Of a DNA stretch of 64,000 bases, positions 42,283 through 51,679 are shown piece after piece (the stretch's first letter is position 1; each line of letters starts with the position of its first letter). The position numbers were made by a program, and so were the translations under genes. Under the pieces are notes generated by a model, which saw nothing but the letters and a program-made list of their open reading frames with translations, was not told the origin of the DNA and searched no databases. The stretch spans positions 38,855-102,854 of the forward strand of contig NZ_LZSY01000171.1 of assembly GCF_001665625.1 (NCBI RefSeq), read 5' to 3'. The stretch comes from Mycolicibacterium peregrinum (GTDB lineage: Bacteria; Actinomycetota; Actinomycetes; Mycobacteriales; Mycobacteriaceae).

Positions 42283-43397
42283 GCGTGTTCAGGAGCAAGA
42301 TCGCCGCGCTGTGCGTGGCCGGTGCCGTGCTGGTCGCGGCGGTGGTCGGCGCGGGTTGGTGGTTTCTGAAAAATCGGACCGACACCATCACCGTGACGGC
42401 TCAATTTGACAGTGCTGCAGGCCTTTACGAAGGAAACACGGTAGCGGTGCTCGGCATGCAGGTGGGTCAGGTCACCAAGATCACCCCCAAGGGCAATTAC
42501 GTCGAGGTCGAGTTCACCGTCGACAAGGACGTTTCGGTCCCGGCTGATGCGCAGGCGGTCACCATCTCCAACTCGATTCTGACCGACCGCCAGATCGAGC
42601 TGACCCCGGCCTACCACGGTGGGGCCACGCTGCAGAATCACGACACGATCGGCCTGAACCGAACCAGGACGCCCGTCGAGTTCGCCCGGGTGCTGGATGT
42701 GTTGGACAAGTTGTCCTCGTCGCTGAAGGGCGACGGCAAGGGCAACGGACCGCTGGCCGATGTCGTCAACGCCAGTGCGGCGATCGCCGACGGCAACGGG
42801 CAGCAGATGAAGGACGCCCTCGGTGAACTGTCGGACGCGTTGCGGCTCAGTTCGGATCGCGGAGCGGTGACCCGCGACCAGCTCACCACGATCGTGCGGA
42901 ACTTGAGCTCGTTGTTCGAAGCTGCCTCCCGCAACGACGCCACGTTGCGGGAATTCGGTTCGTCAGTGCGCCAACTCAGCCAGATCCTGGCCGACGAGAA
43001 CTTCGGCAGCGGCACCACCGGCAAGAAGATCAACGAGGTGATCACCCAGGTGGGCGAGGTATTGCAGACCCACCGCGAAGAGGTGAAACAGATTGTCCTC
43101 AACGGCAATACCGCGCTGACCACGACGGTGGACCAGCGGCGTGATCTCGCAGAGTTCCTCGATCTGGCCCCGTTGACGCTGGACAACATCTACAACATCG
43201 TCGATCAGAACAACGGCTCGGCGCGGGCACACGTCCTGGTGGACAAGGTGCTGTTCGACTCGCAGACCGTCAAGGAGGTCTGCAACATGATGGGACTGCG
43301 GCAACTCGGCTGCAGCACCGGAACGGTGCAGGACTTCGGTCCCGACTTCGGGCTTTCCTACATGCTCGACGGCATGGCGGCGATGGGGCAGCGATGA
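42279..43397 (+). CDS. mceD: MCE family protein MceD, operon II
   Basis: 372 aa. Anchor helix about 8-26, MCE domain about 34-110 (YEGNTVAVLGMQVGQVTKI), followed by a long helical region and a C-terminal EVCNMMGLRQLGCSTG with paired Cys. ATG 42279 overlaps the mceC stop (ATGA); a longer frame from 42219 lies inside mceC. Confidence 0.91.
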   Translation: MSVFRSKIAALCVAGAVLVAAVVGAGWWFLKNRTDTITVTAQFDSAAGLYEGNTVAVLGMQVGQVTKITPKGNYVEVEFTVDKDVSVPADAQAVTISNSILTDRQIELTPAYHGGATLQNHDTIGLNRTRTPVEFARVLDVLDKLSSSLKGDGKGNGPLADVVNASAAIADGNGQQMKDALGELSDALRLSSDRGAVTRDQLTTIVRNLSSLFEAASRNDATLREFGSSVRQLSQILADENFGSGTTGKKINEVITQVGEVLQTHREEVKQIVLNGNTALTTTVDQRRDLAEFLDLAPLTLDNIYNIVDQNNGSARAHVLVDKVLFDSQTVKEVCNMMGLRQLGCSTGTVQDFGPDFGLSYMLDGMAAMGQR

Positions 43398-44659
43398 AAC
43401 GAACGTGGCGTAAATACGTTCTGCCGGTGGTGATGACGGCATGCCTGGCCGTGTCGGGATGCGCCTCCGAAGGCTTGGCCAGCCTGCCGTTGCCGGCTCC
43501 CGGCGTCGGTTCTGGCGGCTACCGGCTGACCGCGGTGTTCTCGAACGCCTTGAACCTGCCGGCCAATGCCAAGGTGAAGTTGGCCGGTGCCGACGTGGGT
43601 GAGCTCGAGTCGATGGTGGCCAAGGACTACACCGCCGTGACCACCCTGCGCATCATGGACGGGGTCCGTCTGCCCCACGGCACCACCGCCGAATTGCGTT
43701 CGGCGACACCGCTGGGCGACGTGTTCGTCTCGGTCAGGCCGCCGAGCCCGGTCGACGCGAACGCGCCGCTCCTCAAGGACGGCGACACCATCGGTCTGGA
43801 CGACACCCGCGCCGCCGCGACCGTGGAATCACTGCTGGGCTCGGCGGCGATCCTGGTCAACGGTGGCGCCGTGCGCAACTTCACCAACATCATCAACGGG
43901 ATGGGCAAGGCCACCGGTGATCAGGGTCAGGCGTTCGGCAATCTGATCGCCAAGACGAACCACACGCTGGGCACCCTGAACGCGCGCTCCGACCAGCTGT
44001 CGACCGCCATGACCGAGACCTCGCGGCTGTTGAAGCAGATCGACGAGAAGAACCAGACCGTCAGTGAGTTGATGGATGCCGCCGGGCCGGCCACCGACAC
44101 ACTGGCCGAGCACACCACCCAGATCGCCGACCTGATCACCCAGATCGGCGACACCTCTGCGCAATTGCGCAAGTTCCCGTCGATCGCGGGTACCGACACC
44201 AGCGGGCGCAGCGTGATCGCCGATGCCAACAAGGTGGCGGGCGCGTGGAACGATGTCGCGCTGTCCCCGGATGCCTCGCTGTACGCGCTCAACCGGCTGA
44301 TGCCGCCCCTGGTGAAAGCGACGTCCGGCAGCGGCCTTTCGGTGCGCGCCAGCATCGACCGGCTGGTTCTGGGATCGATTCCCGATATCGGGTTCGGCGG
44401 TGATCCCGGATTGCACGGCCCCAAGCGTTACAACTGGCATCAGCTGGTCGGCTCGCTGCAGTACACGTTGTTGCGGCTGCAGGAGCGCGTCGTGGGTCGT
44501 GGCCCTTCGGTACCGCAGATGCCGGTGATTCCCAGCCCGACCGAGCCCGGTGAGATCGTCCCGGCACCCGCGGCTCCTCCGGAGCCACCCCCGGGTGCGC
44601 CGCCGGCTGTCCCCGCTGAGCCACCGGCGCCGGTGCCGGCGGCGGAGGTGCCGCGATGA
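43394..44659 (+). CDS. mceE: MCE family lipoprotein MceE, operon II
   Basis: 421 aa. A proper lipoprotein signal is visible: basic KRTWRKY, a hydrophobic stretch, then lipobox LAVSGC (Cys23). MCE domain about 37-118 (PANAKVKLAGADVGELESM), helical segment, and a Pro/Ala-rich C-terminal tail (about 370-421). Lipid anchoring is the norm for MceE (LprK-like) and contrasts with operon I. ATG overlaps the mceD stop (ATGA). Confidence 0.92.
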   Translation: MKRTWRKYVLPVVMTACLAVSGCASEGLASLPLPAPGVGSGGYRLTAVFSNALNLPANAKVKLAGADVGELESMVAKDYTAVTTLRIMDGVRLPHGTTAELRSATPLGDVFVSVRPPSPVDANAPLLKDGDTIGLDDTRAAATVESLLGSAAILVNGGAVRNFTNIINGMGKATGDQGQAFGNLIAKTNHTLGTLNARSDQLSTAMTETSRLLKQIDEKNQTVSELMDAAGPATDTLAEHTTQIADLITQIGDTSAQLRKFPSIAGTDTSGRSVIADANKVAGAWNDVALSPDASLYALNRLMPPLVKATSGSGLSVRASIDRLVLGSIPDIGFGGDPGLHGPKRYNWHQLVGSLQYTLLRLQERVVGRGPSVPQMPVIPSPTEPGEIVPAPAAPPEPPPGAPPAVPAEPPAPVPAAEVPR

Positions 44660-45906
44660 TCAACGCACTGGCCGACTTCGTCGTCGGCGTGGTCCGGGCC
44701 GGGTACCGGCGTCGCGCCTGGCTTTCGGCCGGCGCGCTGGTGATGACCCTGGTGGTGGCCGGCGCCTACCTGATGATCGGGGCGCTGCGGGTCAAGCCGT
44801 TCGACTCGAGTTACCGCATCACCATCGAGCTTCCGGAATCCGCCGGCCTGCTGCCCAACCAGGACGTCACGTTGCGCGGCGTGCGGGTGGGGCGGGTGGA
44901 GCGACTCAACATCACACCCGCCGGGGTCAGCGCGGTCGTCAACGTGAATTCGGCGGTCTCCATCCCGAAGTCCAGCGATGTCCGGGTGTCCGGATTGTCA
45001 CCGGCCGGTGAGCAGTACATCGATTTCGCGGCCAACACGGCAGACGGCCCGTTCCTCACCGACGGCAGTGTGATCGGTCTGGGCAAGGCCACGGTGCCGG
45101 TCAGCCTGGCCCAGCTGCTCGCCGACGCCGACGGCGCACTGGCCCAGGTCGATACCGCCAAGCTGGAAGTGATCCGCCGGGAACTGAGCATGTCGCAGGC
45201 TGGGCCGGGCAAGCTCAAAGACGTCATCGACGGCGGCACATTCCTGCTGTCCACCCTGGATTCGGTGCTGCCCGAGACGGTGAGCATGCTGCGCAACAGC
45301 CGCGTGGTGTTCAACCTGATGTCGGAGAAGAACGCCGGGATCGCCGTCGCCTCGGACAACCTCGACTCGTCGTTCGACGGGATCAACAAGATGCGTGAGG
45401 GCTTCCGCCGGCTGACGAATCAGACCCCGGGAGCGTTGAACTCGGTCGACAACCTGTTCACCGACAACTCCGACACCATGGTGCAGTTGCTCGGGAGCCT
45501 CGCCAGCACTTCGCAATTGCTGTATCTGCGGGTGCCGGCCTTGAATGCACTGTTCCCGAACTACCGCACCTCGGTGCTCGACGCGCTGGGCAGCGTCATG
45601 CACGACAACGGGCTGTGGGCAACGGCTGACATCTATCCGCGCTATACGTGTGACTACGGGACACCGCGCCGGCCACCGGCGTCGGCCGACTACCCGGAGC
45701 CCTACATGTACACGTATTGTCGCGACGACCACCCCGGTGTCCTGGTTCGTGGCGCCAAGAATGCGCCGCGTCCGGCAGGTGACGACACCGCGGGCCCGCC
45801 GCCCGGAGCCGACCTCGGGCGCACGACCGATCCGACACCGAAGGGGCGCTACACCATTCCCACGCCCTACGGCGGCCCGACCCTGCCGATCGAACCGCCC
45901 CGCTAA
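44656..45906 (+). CDS. mceF: MCE family protein MceF, operon II
   Basis: 416 aa. Anchor helix about 20-40, MCE domain about 50-130 (LLPNQDVTLRGVRVGRVERL), helical region, and a Pro-rich C-terminus with three Cys (YPRYTCDYG..., YTYCRDDH). ATG overlaps the mceE stop (ATGA). Last MCE subunit of the operon. Confidence 0.91.
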   Translation: MINALADFVVGVVRAGYRRRAWLSAGALVMTLVVAGAYLMIGALRVKPFDSSYRITIELPESAGLLPNQDVTLRGVRVGRVERLNITPAGVSAVVNVNSAVSIPKSSDVRVSGLSPAGEQYIDFAANTADGPFLTDGSVIGLGKATVPVSLAQLLADADGALAQVDTAKLEVIRRELSMSQAGPGKLKDVIDGGTFLLSTLDSVLPETVSMLRNSRVVFNLMSEKNAGIAVASDNLDSSFDGINKMREGFRRLTNQTPGALNSVDNLFTDNSDTMVQLLGSLASTSQLLYLRVPALNALFPNYRTSVLDALGSVMHDNGLWATADIYPRYTCDYGTPRRPPASADYPEPYMYTYCRDDHPGVLVRGAKNAPRPAGDDTAGPPPGADLGRTTDPTPKGRYTIPTPYGGPTLPIEPPR

Positions 45907-45936
45907 TCCACCCAACCTCACCCAAAGGAGATGACG

Positions 45937-46611
45937 GTGACTGTGACGACGGACAAGAAGACAGACGACGATCAGACCGAGACCGTCGACGACGCAATCG
46001 GTATCGAAGAGACGGCCGAGGAGGTCGCTGATACTGAGACGGAGTCTGACTCCGAGTCGGAGGCCGACGACGAAGCCGATGCCGACGAGGCGGCAGAGCC
46101 CGAGCCCGAATCTTCGGACGCAACCTCACGGGGCCGGCGCCGCTGGGCGCTCGTCGGTGTCGTAGCTGTCGTGGTTGCTGCCTCCCTGGCACTTTCGGGC
46201 TTCCTCGGGTGGCAGCTGTGGCAGACCAAGCAGGTCGCACAGGCCGGCCAGCAGGCGCAGGATGCCGCGGTCAACTATGCCCAGGTGTTGACGAGTATCG
46301 ATTCCAACAAGGTCGACGAGAACTTCAACCAGGTCCTGGCCGGTGCCACCGGTGAGTTCAAGGACATGTACTCACAGTCGAGCATGCAGCTGCGCCAACT
46401 GCTCATCGACAACAAGGCCACGGCACACGGCGTGGTGGTGCAGTCGGCGGTGCAGTCGGCGAGCAAGGACAAGGTCGTCGTATTGTTGTTCGTCGACCAG
46501 TCGGTGGCCAACAGCACGGTGCCCGATCCGCGGATCGACCGCAGCCGCATCAAGATGACGATGGAGAAGGTCGACGGGCAGTGGCGTGCAAGCAAAGTGG
46601 AACTTCCCTGA
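45937..46611 (+). CDS. Mce-associated membrane protein, operon II
   Basis: 224 aa. A very acidic N-terminus of about 60 residues (Asp/Glu/Ser-rich) precedes one membrane helix (RRWALVGVVAVVVAASLALSGFLGW) and an extracytoplasmic domain ending in MEKVDGQWRASKVELP. Same architecture as the gene after mceF in operon I. The start is GTG 45937: the ribosome site AAGGAG (45925-45930) lies 6 nt before it but directly abuts the ATG at 45931. Confidence 0.85.
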   Translation: MTVTTDKKTDDDQTETVDDAIGIEETAEEVADTETESDSESEADDEADADEAAEPEPESSDATSRGRRRWALVGVVAVVVAASLALSGFLGWQLWQTKQVAQAGQQAQDAAVNYAQVLTSIDSNKVDENFNQVLAGATGEFKDMYSQSSMQLRQLLIDNKATAHGVVVQSAVQSASKDKVVVLLFVDQSVANSTVPDPRIDRSRIKMTMEKVDGQWRASKVELP

Positions 46612-46620
46612 GGTATTGAC

Positions 46621-47433
46621 ATGTTGCGCATCGGCAAGCTGATCGGCGCGGTGGCCCTGGTGGCGGGCTCAGCGGTGGCCATCACTGTCGCCCCGCCCGC
46701 TGCGGCCTCGGCGGCAACGTTCTGTGACGAACTTGCCGGACAGTGGGATGGCCAGACCTGTCACACGTCGGTGACCTCGGACCGGAAGGCGGTTCGGGAC
46801 ATCAAGCTGGCGCTGCCCGGCGACCTGGTGGAAAACCCCGTCATCCGGCAGTACCTGACCAACCTGATGAACAACTGGCGCAACGCCGCGCAGAAGATGG
46901 CCGCCGACAGCTTCGGCGAGGAGCAGTTCGAGATCTTCCAGCACGGCGACGCCACGACGGCCGTTTTCCACGAGATGTACTCGGGCACCGTAGGTACCGA
47001 CGCGCTCTCACATCCGAACGCGCCCATCGTCAGCGACGCCTACCGCACCTTCACGTTCGCCGGTGGGCGGCAGGTGCAGCTGGCCGATCTGTTCAAACCG
47101 GGCGTCGACCACCGGGTCGAGATCCCGCGCCTGGGCGAACCGTTCATCGTCGCCGCGCTCGATGCCGCACCGCCGCCGCACCAGCCCGGCACCTACCCGT
47201 TTACCCCGGACCGCTGGACCCCGAACAACGTGTACTCGGGCGGCTACAAGGCCTGGGCGCTGACCCAGGACGAGCTGATCCTCTACATGCCGGACTATCC
47301 GGTCGGCCGTGACTCGCCGGTCGATTTCACCCCGGGCCGGATGCAGTGGTCGATGGACGGCGGCACGGTGCAGGCGCACATCCCGCTCTCGGCGCTCGCC
47401 CCGGTACTGCAGCCGCAGTACGGCGGCGCCTGA
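46621..47433 (+). CDS. MPT64-like secreted protein (DUF3298/RsiV-type)
   Basis: 270 aa. Signal peptide about 1-32 (cleavage near AASAA). The mature start ATFCDELAGQWDGQTCHTSV and the long beta-rich body match the MPT64 (Rv1980c)-like secreted antigens, which have a DUF3298-type fold. Function in the family is unknown; several are immunodominant secreted proteins. It starts 9 nt after the Mce-associated gene and is followed by a strong hairpin, so it is the last gene of the operon II transcript. A role with the transporter is inference. Confidence 0.82.
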   Translation: MLRIGKLIGAVALVAGSAVAITVAPPAAASAATFCDELAGQWDGQTCHTSVTSDRKAVRDIKLALPGDLVENPVIRQYLTNLMNNWRNAAQKMAADSFGEEQFEIFQHGDATTAVFHEMYSGTVGTDALSHPNAPIVSDAYRTFTFAGGRQVQLADLFKPGVDHRVEIPRLGEPFIVAALDAAPPPHQPGTYPFTPDRWTPNNVYSGGYKAWALTQDELILYMPDYPVGRDSPVDFTPGRMQWSMDGGTVQAHIPLSALAPVLQPQYGGA

Positions 47434-47450
47434 CCGCGGTCGGCTATCGC

Positions 47451-47507
47451 CCAATGTGAAGAAGATCGCGAGATTCCTCGAAAATCTCGCGATCTTCTTC
47501 ACATTGG
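47451..47507. terminator. strong hairpin ending mce operon II
   Basis: Perfect 23-bp arms at 47451-47473 and 47485-47507 with an 11-nt loop, 17 nt after the MPT64-like stop. It has no U-tract. It is the longest perfect stem in the window. Confidence 0.75.
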
Positions 47508-47581
47508 TCCCGCGGGTGTCGGGCTTTCGATTCTTCGCGAGGCTAAAGGGTTACCCGACCCCGATTTGTTGCCAGCATGAG

Positions 47582-47599
47582 TCGCACCAATCAGTGCGA
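47582..47599. promoter_or_regulatory. inverted repeat upstream of the sulfur operon
   Basis: TCGCAC and GTGCGA (perfect 6-bp arms, spacer CAATCA) lie 20 nt before the ATG at 47620 and just upstream of its ribosome site. Possible operator. Confidence 0.4.
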
Positions 47600-47619
47600 T
47601 TTCATGGGGGGCAACGGCC

Positions 47620-48678
47620 ATGCGCCTAATCAGTTCGGTACTCGCGATGCTCAGTGCACTCGTGCTGGTACTGACCGCGTGTGGCTCGTCCGGTGAGTCC
47701 GCGCGCACCGAAGACGGCAAGACCGTGGTGCGCTATCAGGGTTGGGCCGGAGAGGTCCGATTCCAGGAACTCGCCGAGGACCTCGGCTACTACGACAAGA
47801 TCAAGCTCGATTGGGTGGGGAACACCACCAGCGGGCCGCAGGACATCCAGTCGGTGGCCACCGGCGATATCGACGTGGGTGAGGCGTTCAACGGCGCGGT
47901 GGTCAAGCTCAACGCCGCCGGCGCCCCGATCACCTCGGTGCTCAGCTCCTATGGCGCCGACGAGGGCGAATACACCGGATACTTCGTGTTGGAGAACAGC
48001 CCGATCCACTCGGCACGCGACCTGATCGGCAAGAAGGTCGGGATGAATACCCTTGGTGCCCATCATGAATTCCTCACCCGGGAATGGCTGGCCAAGGAGG
48101 GGCTGACCAACGACGAGATCAAGACCGTGACTCTCACCGTGGTGCCGCCGGTCAACACCGAGCAGGCACTGCGCGAGAAGCAGATCGATGTCGCGGCGCT
48201 CAACGGGATCTGGCGGGAGACCGCGCAGCAACGCGGCGGGATCCGGCCGCTGTTCACGGACAAGTCACTGTTCGGGGCGTTCAGCTACGGCACCTTTGTG
48301 GTCCGTGATGATTTCCTGGCCAAGAACCGGGACGCGGTGGCCGACTACGTCCAGGGCACCGCACGGGCCATCCGGTGGACCCAGGTGACCCCGCGTGACG
48401 AGGTGGTCGCCAAGTTCCGCGAGATCATCGACAAGCGCAAACGCAACGAGGACACCCAGTCCATCGAATACTGGCGCAGCTCAGGCATTCCGGTGCCCGG
48501 CGCAGTGATCGCCGAACGTGAGCTGCAAACCTGGATCGACTGGCTCGTGCGCAATGGCGAGCTCAAGGAGGGACAGCTGAAGGCCAAGGACCTCTACACC
48601 AACGAGTTCAACCCGTACGCCAACGGAACCTATCCCGACGGCAGCGGTCCCGATGGGAAAGCGCTGGCGCACAAGTGA
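47620..48678 (+). CDS. ABC transporter substrate-binding lipoprotein (sulfonate/taurine/nitrate type)
   Basis: 352 aa. Lipoprotein signal with lipobox LTAC (Cys21). The mature part is an NMT1/SsuA-like periplasmic binding fold: VVRYQGWAGEVRFQELAEDLGYY, then DIQSVATGDIDVGEAFNG, GKKVGMNTLGAHHEFLTREWL and a C-terminal lobe with WIDWLVRNGELKEGQLKAKDLYTNEFNPY. It delivers a small organic anion, probably a sulfonate given the downstream monooxygenase, to the permease. The weak Shine-Dalgarno GGGGGG precedes ATG by 8 nt. Confidence 0.85.
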   Translation: MRLISSVLAMLSALVLVLTACGSSGESARTEDGKTVVRYQGWAGEVRFQELAEDLGYYDKIKLDWVGNTTSGPQDIQSVATGDIDVGEAFNGAVVKLNAAGAPITSVLSSYGADEGEYTGYFVLENSPIHSARDLIGKKVGMNTLGAHHEFLTREWLAKEGLTNDEIKTVTLTVVPPVNTEQALREKQIDVAALNGIWRETAQQRGGIRPLFTDKSLFGAFSYGTFVVRDDFLAKNRDAVADYVQGTARAIRWTQVTPRDEVVAKFREIIDKRKRNEDTQSIEYWRSSGIPVPGAVIAERELQTWIDWLVRNGELKEGQLKAKDLYTNEFNPYANGTYPDGSGPDGKALAHK

Positions 48679-49478
48679 GTACACAACCCAAGCTGCGGCT
48701 GCGCAATGTGACCAAGCAGTTCCCGATCCGTGGCGAGAAGACCAGCTTCACCGCGATCCAGGACATCAGCATCGACGTCAGGGCAGGGGAGTTCCTGGTG
48801 CTGGTCGGCCCGAGCGGCTGCGGCAAGTCGACGCTGCTGGACCTGTTGGGCGGATTGACCCAGCCGACGTCCGGGGAGATCCTGCTCGATGGCACACCGG
48901 TCACCGGTCCCGGCCTTGATCGCGGCATCGTGTTCCAGCAGTACGCGCTGCTGCCGTGGCGCACGGCCCGGAAGAACATCGAATTCGGTCTGGAGGCAAA
49001 AGGATTACCGAAAGGCGAGCGTCGGCGGCGGGCCGAGGAGTATCTCGAGCTGGTTGGGTTGCTGGGCTTCGCCGATCGCTACCCGCACGAACTGTCCGGG
49101 GGGATGAAGCAGCGCGTCGCGATCGCCCGCAGCCTGGCGTTCGACCCCGAGGTGCTGCTGATGGACGAGCCGTTCGCCGCACTGGATGCCCAGACCCGCG
49201 AATCCCTGCAGGACGAGCTGCTGCGCATCTGGCGGGCCACCGGCAAGACCATCCTGTTCATCACTCACGGCATCGACGAGGCGCTCTATCTCGGCCAGCG
49301 GGTCGCGGTGCTGACGTCGCGGCCGGGCCGGATCAAGAAGATCGTCGGCGTCGAAATCGACCGTAGCACCGACGACATCCGCTCCAGCGAGGGTTTCCGG
49401 GCGCAACGCCATCACATCTGGTCGCTACTGCACGACGAGGTGGAACGCGCCCGGTCCGAGGAGGTTCAACATGTCTAG
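48675..49478 (+). CDS. ABC transporter ATP-binding protein
   Basis: 267 aa, SsuB/TauB-like. Walker A GPSGCGKST (about 47-55), Q-loop FQQYALLPW, signature LSGGMKQRVAIARSLA, Walker B VLLMDEPFAALD, H-loop FITHGIDEA. It energises the importer together with its neighbours. GTG overlaps the substrate-binding protein stop as GTGA. Confidence 0.93.
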   Translation: MSTQPKLRLRNVTKQFPIRGEKTSFTAIQDISIDVRAGEFLVLVGPSGCGKSTLLDLLGGLTQPTSGEILLDGTPVTGPGLDRGIVFQQYALLPWRTARKNIEFGLEAKGLPKGERRRRAEEYLELVGLLGFADRYPHELSGGMKQRVAIARSLAFDPEVLLMDEPFAALDAQTRESLQDELLRIWRATGKTILFITHGIDEALYLGQRVAVLTSRPGRIKKIVGVEIDRSTDDIRSSEGFRAQRHHIWSLLHDEVERARSEEVQHV

Positions 49479-50328
49479 TGCCATCGCGGTAGCCCCCGTC
49501 GAGTCGCACGTCGAAACTCCAGCTCTGGCACCGACGGCACCGGAGCCTGAGCGACGCGGTCGCCGGCTGCAGACCCTCGCGTGGCGGCTGTTGCGTCCCA
49601 CCGTGGTCGTCGCCGCGTTCCTGGTCCTGTGGGAGGTGGCACCACGGATCGGGCTGGTGGACAAGGTTTTCCTGCCGCCGTTCTCCGAGGTCGTCAGCGC
49701 CTGGTTCACCCTCCTGGGCAACGGCCAACTGGCCGAGCATGTTTCGGCCAGCCTGTCGCGTGCGCTTGTCGGACTAGCCATCGCGATAGTGGTCAGCATT
49801 CCGCTCGGCGTGGCGATCGCCTGGTACCGGCCGGTCGCGGAGTTCCTCAATCCGATCCTTGAGTTGTTCCGCAACACCGCCGCACTGGCGCTGTTGCCGG
49901 TGTTCATCCTCATCCTGGGCATCGGGGAAACCTCCAAGGTGGCGTTGGTGATCTACGCGGCGTCTTTCCCGATCCTGCTCAACACCATCTCCGGGGTACG
50001 CACCGTGGACCCGCTGCTGATCAAATCAGCGCGCTCCCTGGGGCTTTCCCCGGTCCGGCTGTTCCAGAAGGTGATCCTGCCCGCGGCAGTGCCGACCATC
50101 TTCACCGGGCTGCGCATGGCGGCGGCCTCATCGATCCTGGTCCTCATCGCCGCCGAGATGGTCGGCGCCAAGGCCGGATTGGGCTACCTGATCACCGCAT
50201 CGCAGCTGAACTTCCAGATTCCCAACATGTACGCAGGCATCGTCACCATCGCACTGGTGGGCGTCATCTTCAACGGCATCGTCGTGGCCATCGAAGGGCG
50301 GCTGTCGGGCTGGCGGGCCACCAATTGA
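49471..50328 (+). CDS. ABC transporter permease (SsuC/TauC-like)
   Basis: 285 aa. A disordered N-terminus of about 30 residues is followed by six membrane spans. The BPD-type EAA loop is KSARSLGLSPVRLFQKVILPAAVPTIFTGLR (about 185-215). It overlaps the ATPase gene by 8 nt. It is the membrane channel of the sulfonate-type importer. Confidence 0.92.
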   Translation: MSSAIAVAPVESHVETPALAPTAPEPERRGRRLQTLAWRLLRPTVVVAAFLVLWEVAPRIGLVDKVFLPPFSEVVSAWFTLLGNGQLAEHVSASLSRALVGLAIAIVVSIPLGVAIAWYRPVAEFLNPILELFRNTAALALLPVFILILGIGETSKVALVIYAASFPILLNTISGVRTVDPLLIKSARSLGLSPVRLFQKVILPAAVPTIFTGLRMAAASSILVLIAAEMVGAKAGLGYLITASQLNFQIPNMYAGIVTIALVGVIFNGIVVAIEGRLSGWRATN

Positions 50329-50341
50329 TCAAAGGATCTTC

Positions 50342-51679
50342 ATGACGCGACAATTTCATCTCAACGCCTTCCTCATGGGTGTCGGCCACCATGAGGCAGC
50401 GTGGCGGCACGACCGCACCGATGTGCGGAACCTGACCGATGTCAAGCACTTCCAGCGTCTGGCCCAACTCGCCGAGCGCGGCAAGTTGGATTCGGTCTTC
50501 TTCGCCGACGGGCTCGCGGTGGGGCCGCGGGTGAAGCACAACACGCAGGCAATCTTCGAACCCATCACCCTGCTCACCGCGATGGCGACGGTCACCGAGC
50601 ACATCGGACTGATCGCGACCGCCACCACCGGCTACATCGAGCCTTACACCCTGGCCCGTAGCTTTGCGTCGCTGGACCACATCAGCGGCGGGCGGGCCGG
50701 GTGGAACATCGTTACCTCTGCGGGCGAGGACGAGGCGGCCAACTTCGGTCTCCAGGGCATTCCCGACCATGCCGGGCGTTATCGACGTGCGGCTGAATTC
50801 GTCGACGTGGCAACGGCATTGTGGGACAGCTGGGAAGACGATGCCCTGGTCCTCGACGAGTCCACCGGAATCTTCGCCGACCCGGACCGGGTACACCGGA
50901 TCGACCACGACGGCGAGCACTTCACGGTGCGTGGACCGCTGAACTCGCCGCGGTCGGCGCAGGGACGTCCACTGCTGGTGCAGGCCGGGTCCTCGGAGTC
51001 CGGCAAGGATTTCGCCGGCCGGTACGCCGAGGCGATCTTCACTGCGCAGCGCTCGGTGGAGGACGGCAAGGCGTTCTACCGCGACGTGAAGTCCCGGGCG
51101 GTGAAGTTCGGTCGCAGCGCCGACGAGGTGAAGATCCTGCCCGGCATCGTGCCGTTCATCGGCCCCACCGAGGATGCCGCCCTCGAACTGGAACAGCAGT
51201 TCACCGACCTGATCTCGCCCGAGTATTCGTTGCGTCAGCTGTCGCAGATGCTCGGAGTGGACCTGACCGCGCATGCGCTCGACGCGCCGTTGCCCGCGCT
51301 GCCGCCCATCGAGCAGATCCAGGGCAACAAGAGTCGCTATCAACTGGTGAAGGACCTGGCCGGCAGCGAGTCGCTGACGGTGCGGCAACTGATCGCCAAA
51401 CTCGGTGGCGGCCGCGGACACCGGACCTTCGCCGGCACCGCCGAGCAGGTGGCCGACAACCTGGAGCTGTGGTTCACCGAGGGTGCCGCCGACGGATTCA
51501 ACATCATGCCGCCGTATCTGCCCGGCGGACTGGAGGATTTCGTCGAGCAGGTGGTGCCGATCCTGCAGCGGCGCGGTCTGTTCCGCACTGACTACACCGC
51601 AACGACGCTTCGCGGACATTACGGGCTGGCGCACCGGCCCAGCCGTTACACGGCGACGGCGGCCGAAACCAGCGCGTGA
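50342..51679 (+). CDS. FMN-dependent monooxygenase, DszA/NtaA/SnaA family
   Basis: 445 aa flavin-dependent (two-component type) monooxygenase of the bacterial luciferase superfamily. Motifs: FHLNAFLMGVGHHEAAWRH near the N-terminus, LDSVFFADG, PYTLARSFASLDHISGGRAGWNIVTSAG (about 101-128), and the C-terminal DGFNIMPPYLPGGLEDFVEQVVP. Relatives oxidise sulfur- or nitrogen-containing compounds with FMNH2 supplied by a separate reductase; none is encoded nearby. Within this operon, oxygenolytic cleavage of an imported organosulfur compound is the best guess. It starts 13 nt after the permease stop. Confidence 0.88.
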   Translation: MTRQFHLNAFLMGVGHHEAAWRHDRTDVRNLTDVKHFQRLAQLAERGKLDSVFFADGLAVGPRVKHNTQAIFEPITLLTAMATVTEHIGLIATATTGYIEPYTLARSFASLDHISGGRAGWNIVTSAGEDEAANFGLQGIPDHAGRYRRAAEFVDVATALWDSWEDDALVLDESTGIFADPDRVHRIDHDGEHFTVRGPLNSPRSAQGRPLLVQAGSSESGKDFAGRYAEAIFTAQRSVEDGKAFYRDVKSRAVKFGRSADEVKILPGIVPFIGPTEDAALELEQQFTDLISPEYSLRQLSQMLGVDLTAHALDAPLPALPPIEQIQGNKSRYQLVKDLAGSESLTVRQLIAKLGGGRGHRTFAGTAEQVADNLELWFTEGAADGFNIMPPYLPGGLEDFVEQVVPILQRRGLFRTDYTATTLRGHYGLAHRPSRYTATAAETSA

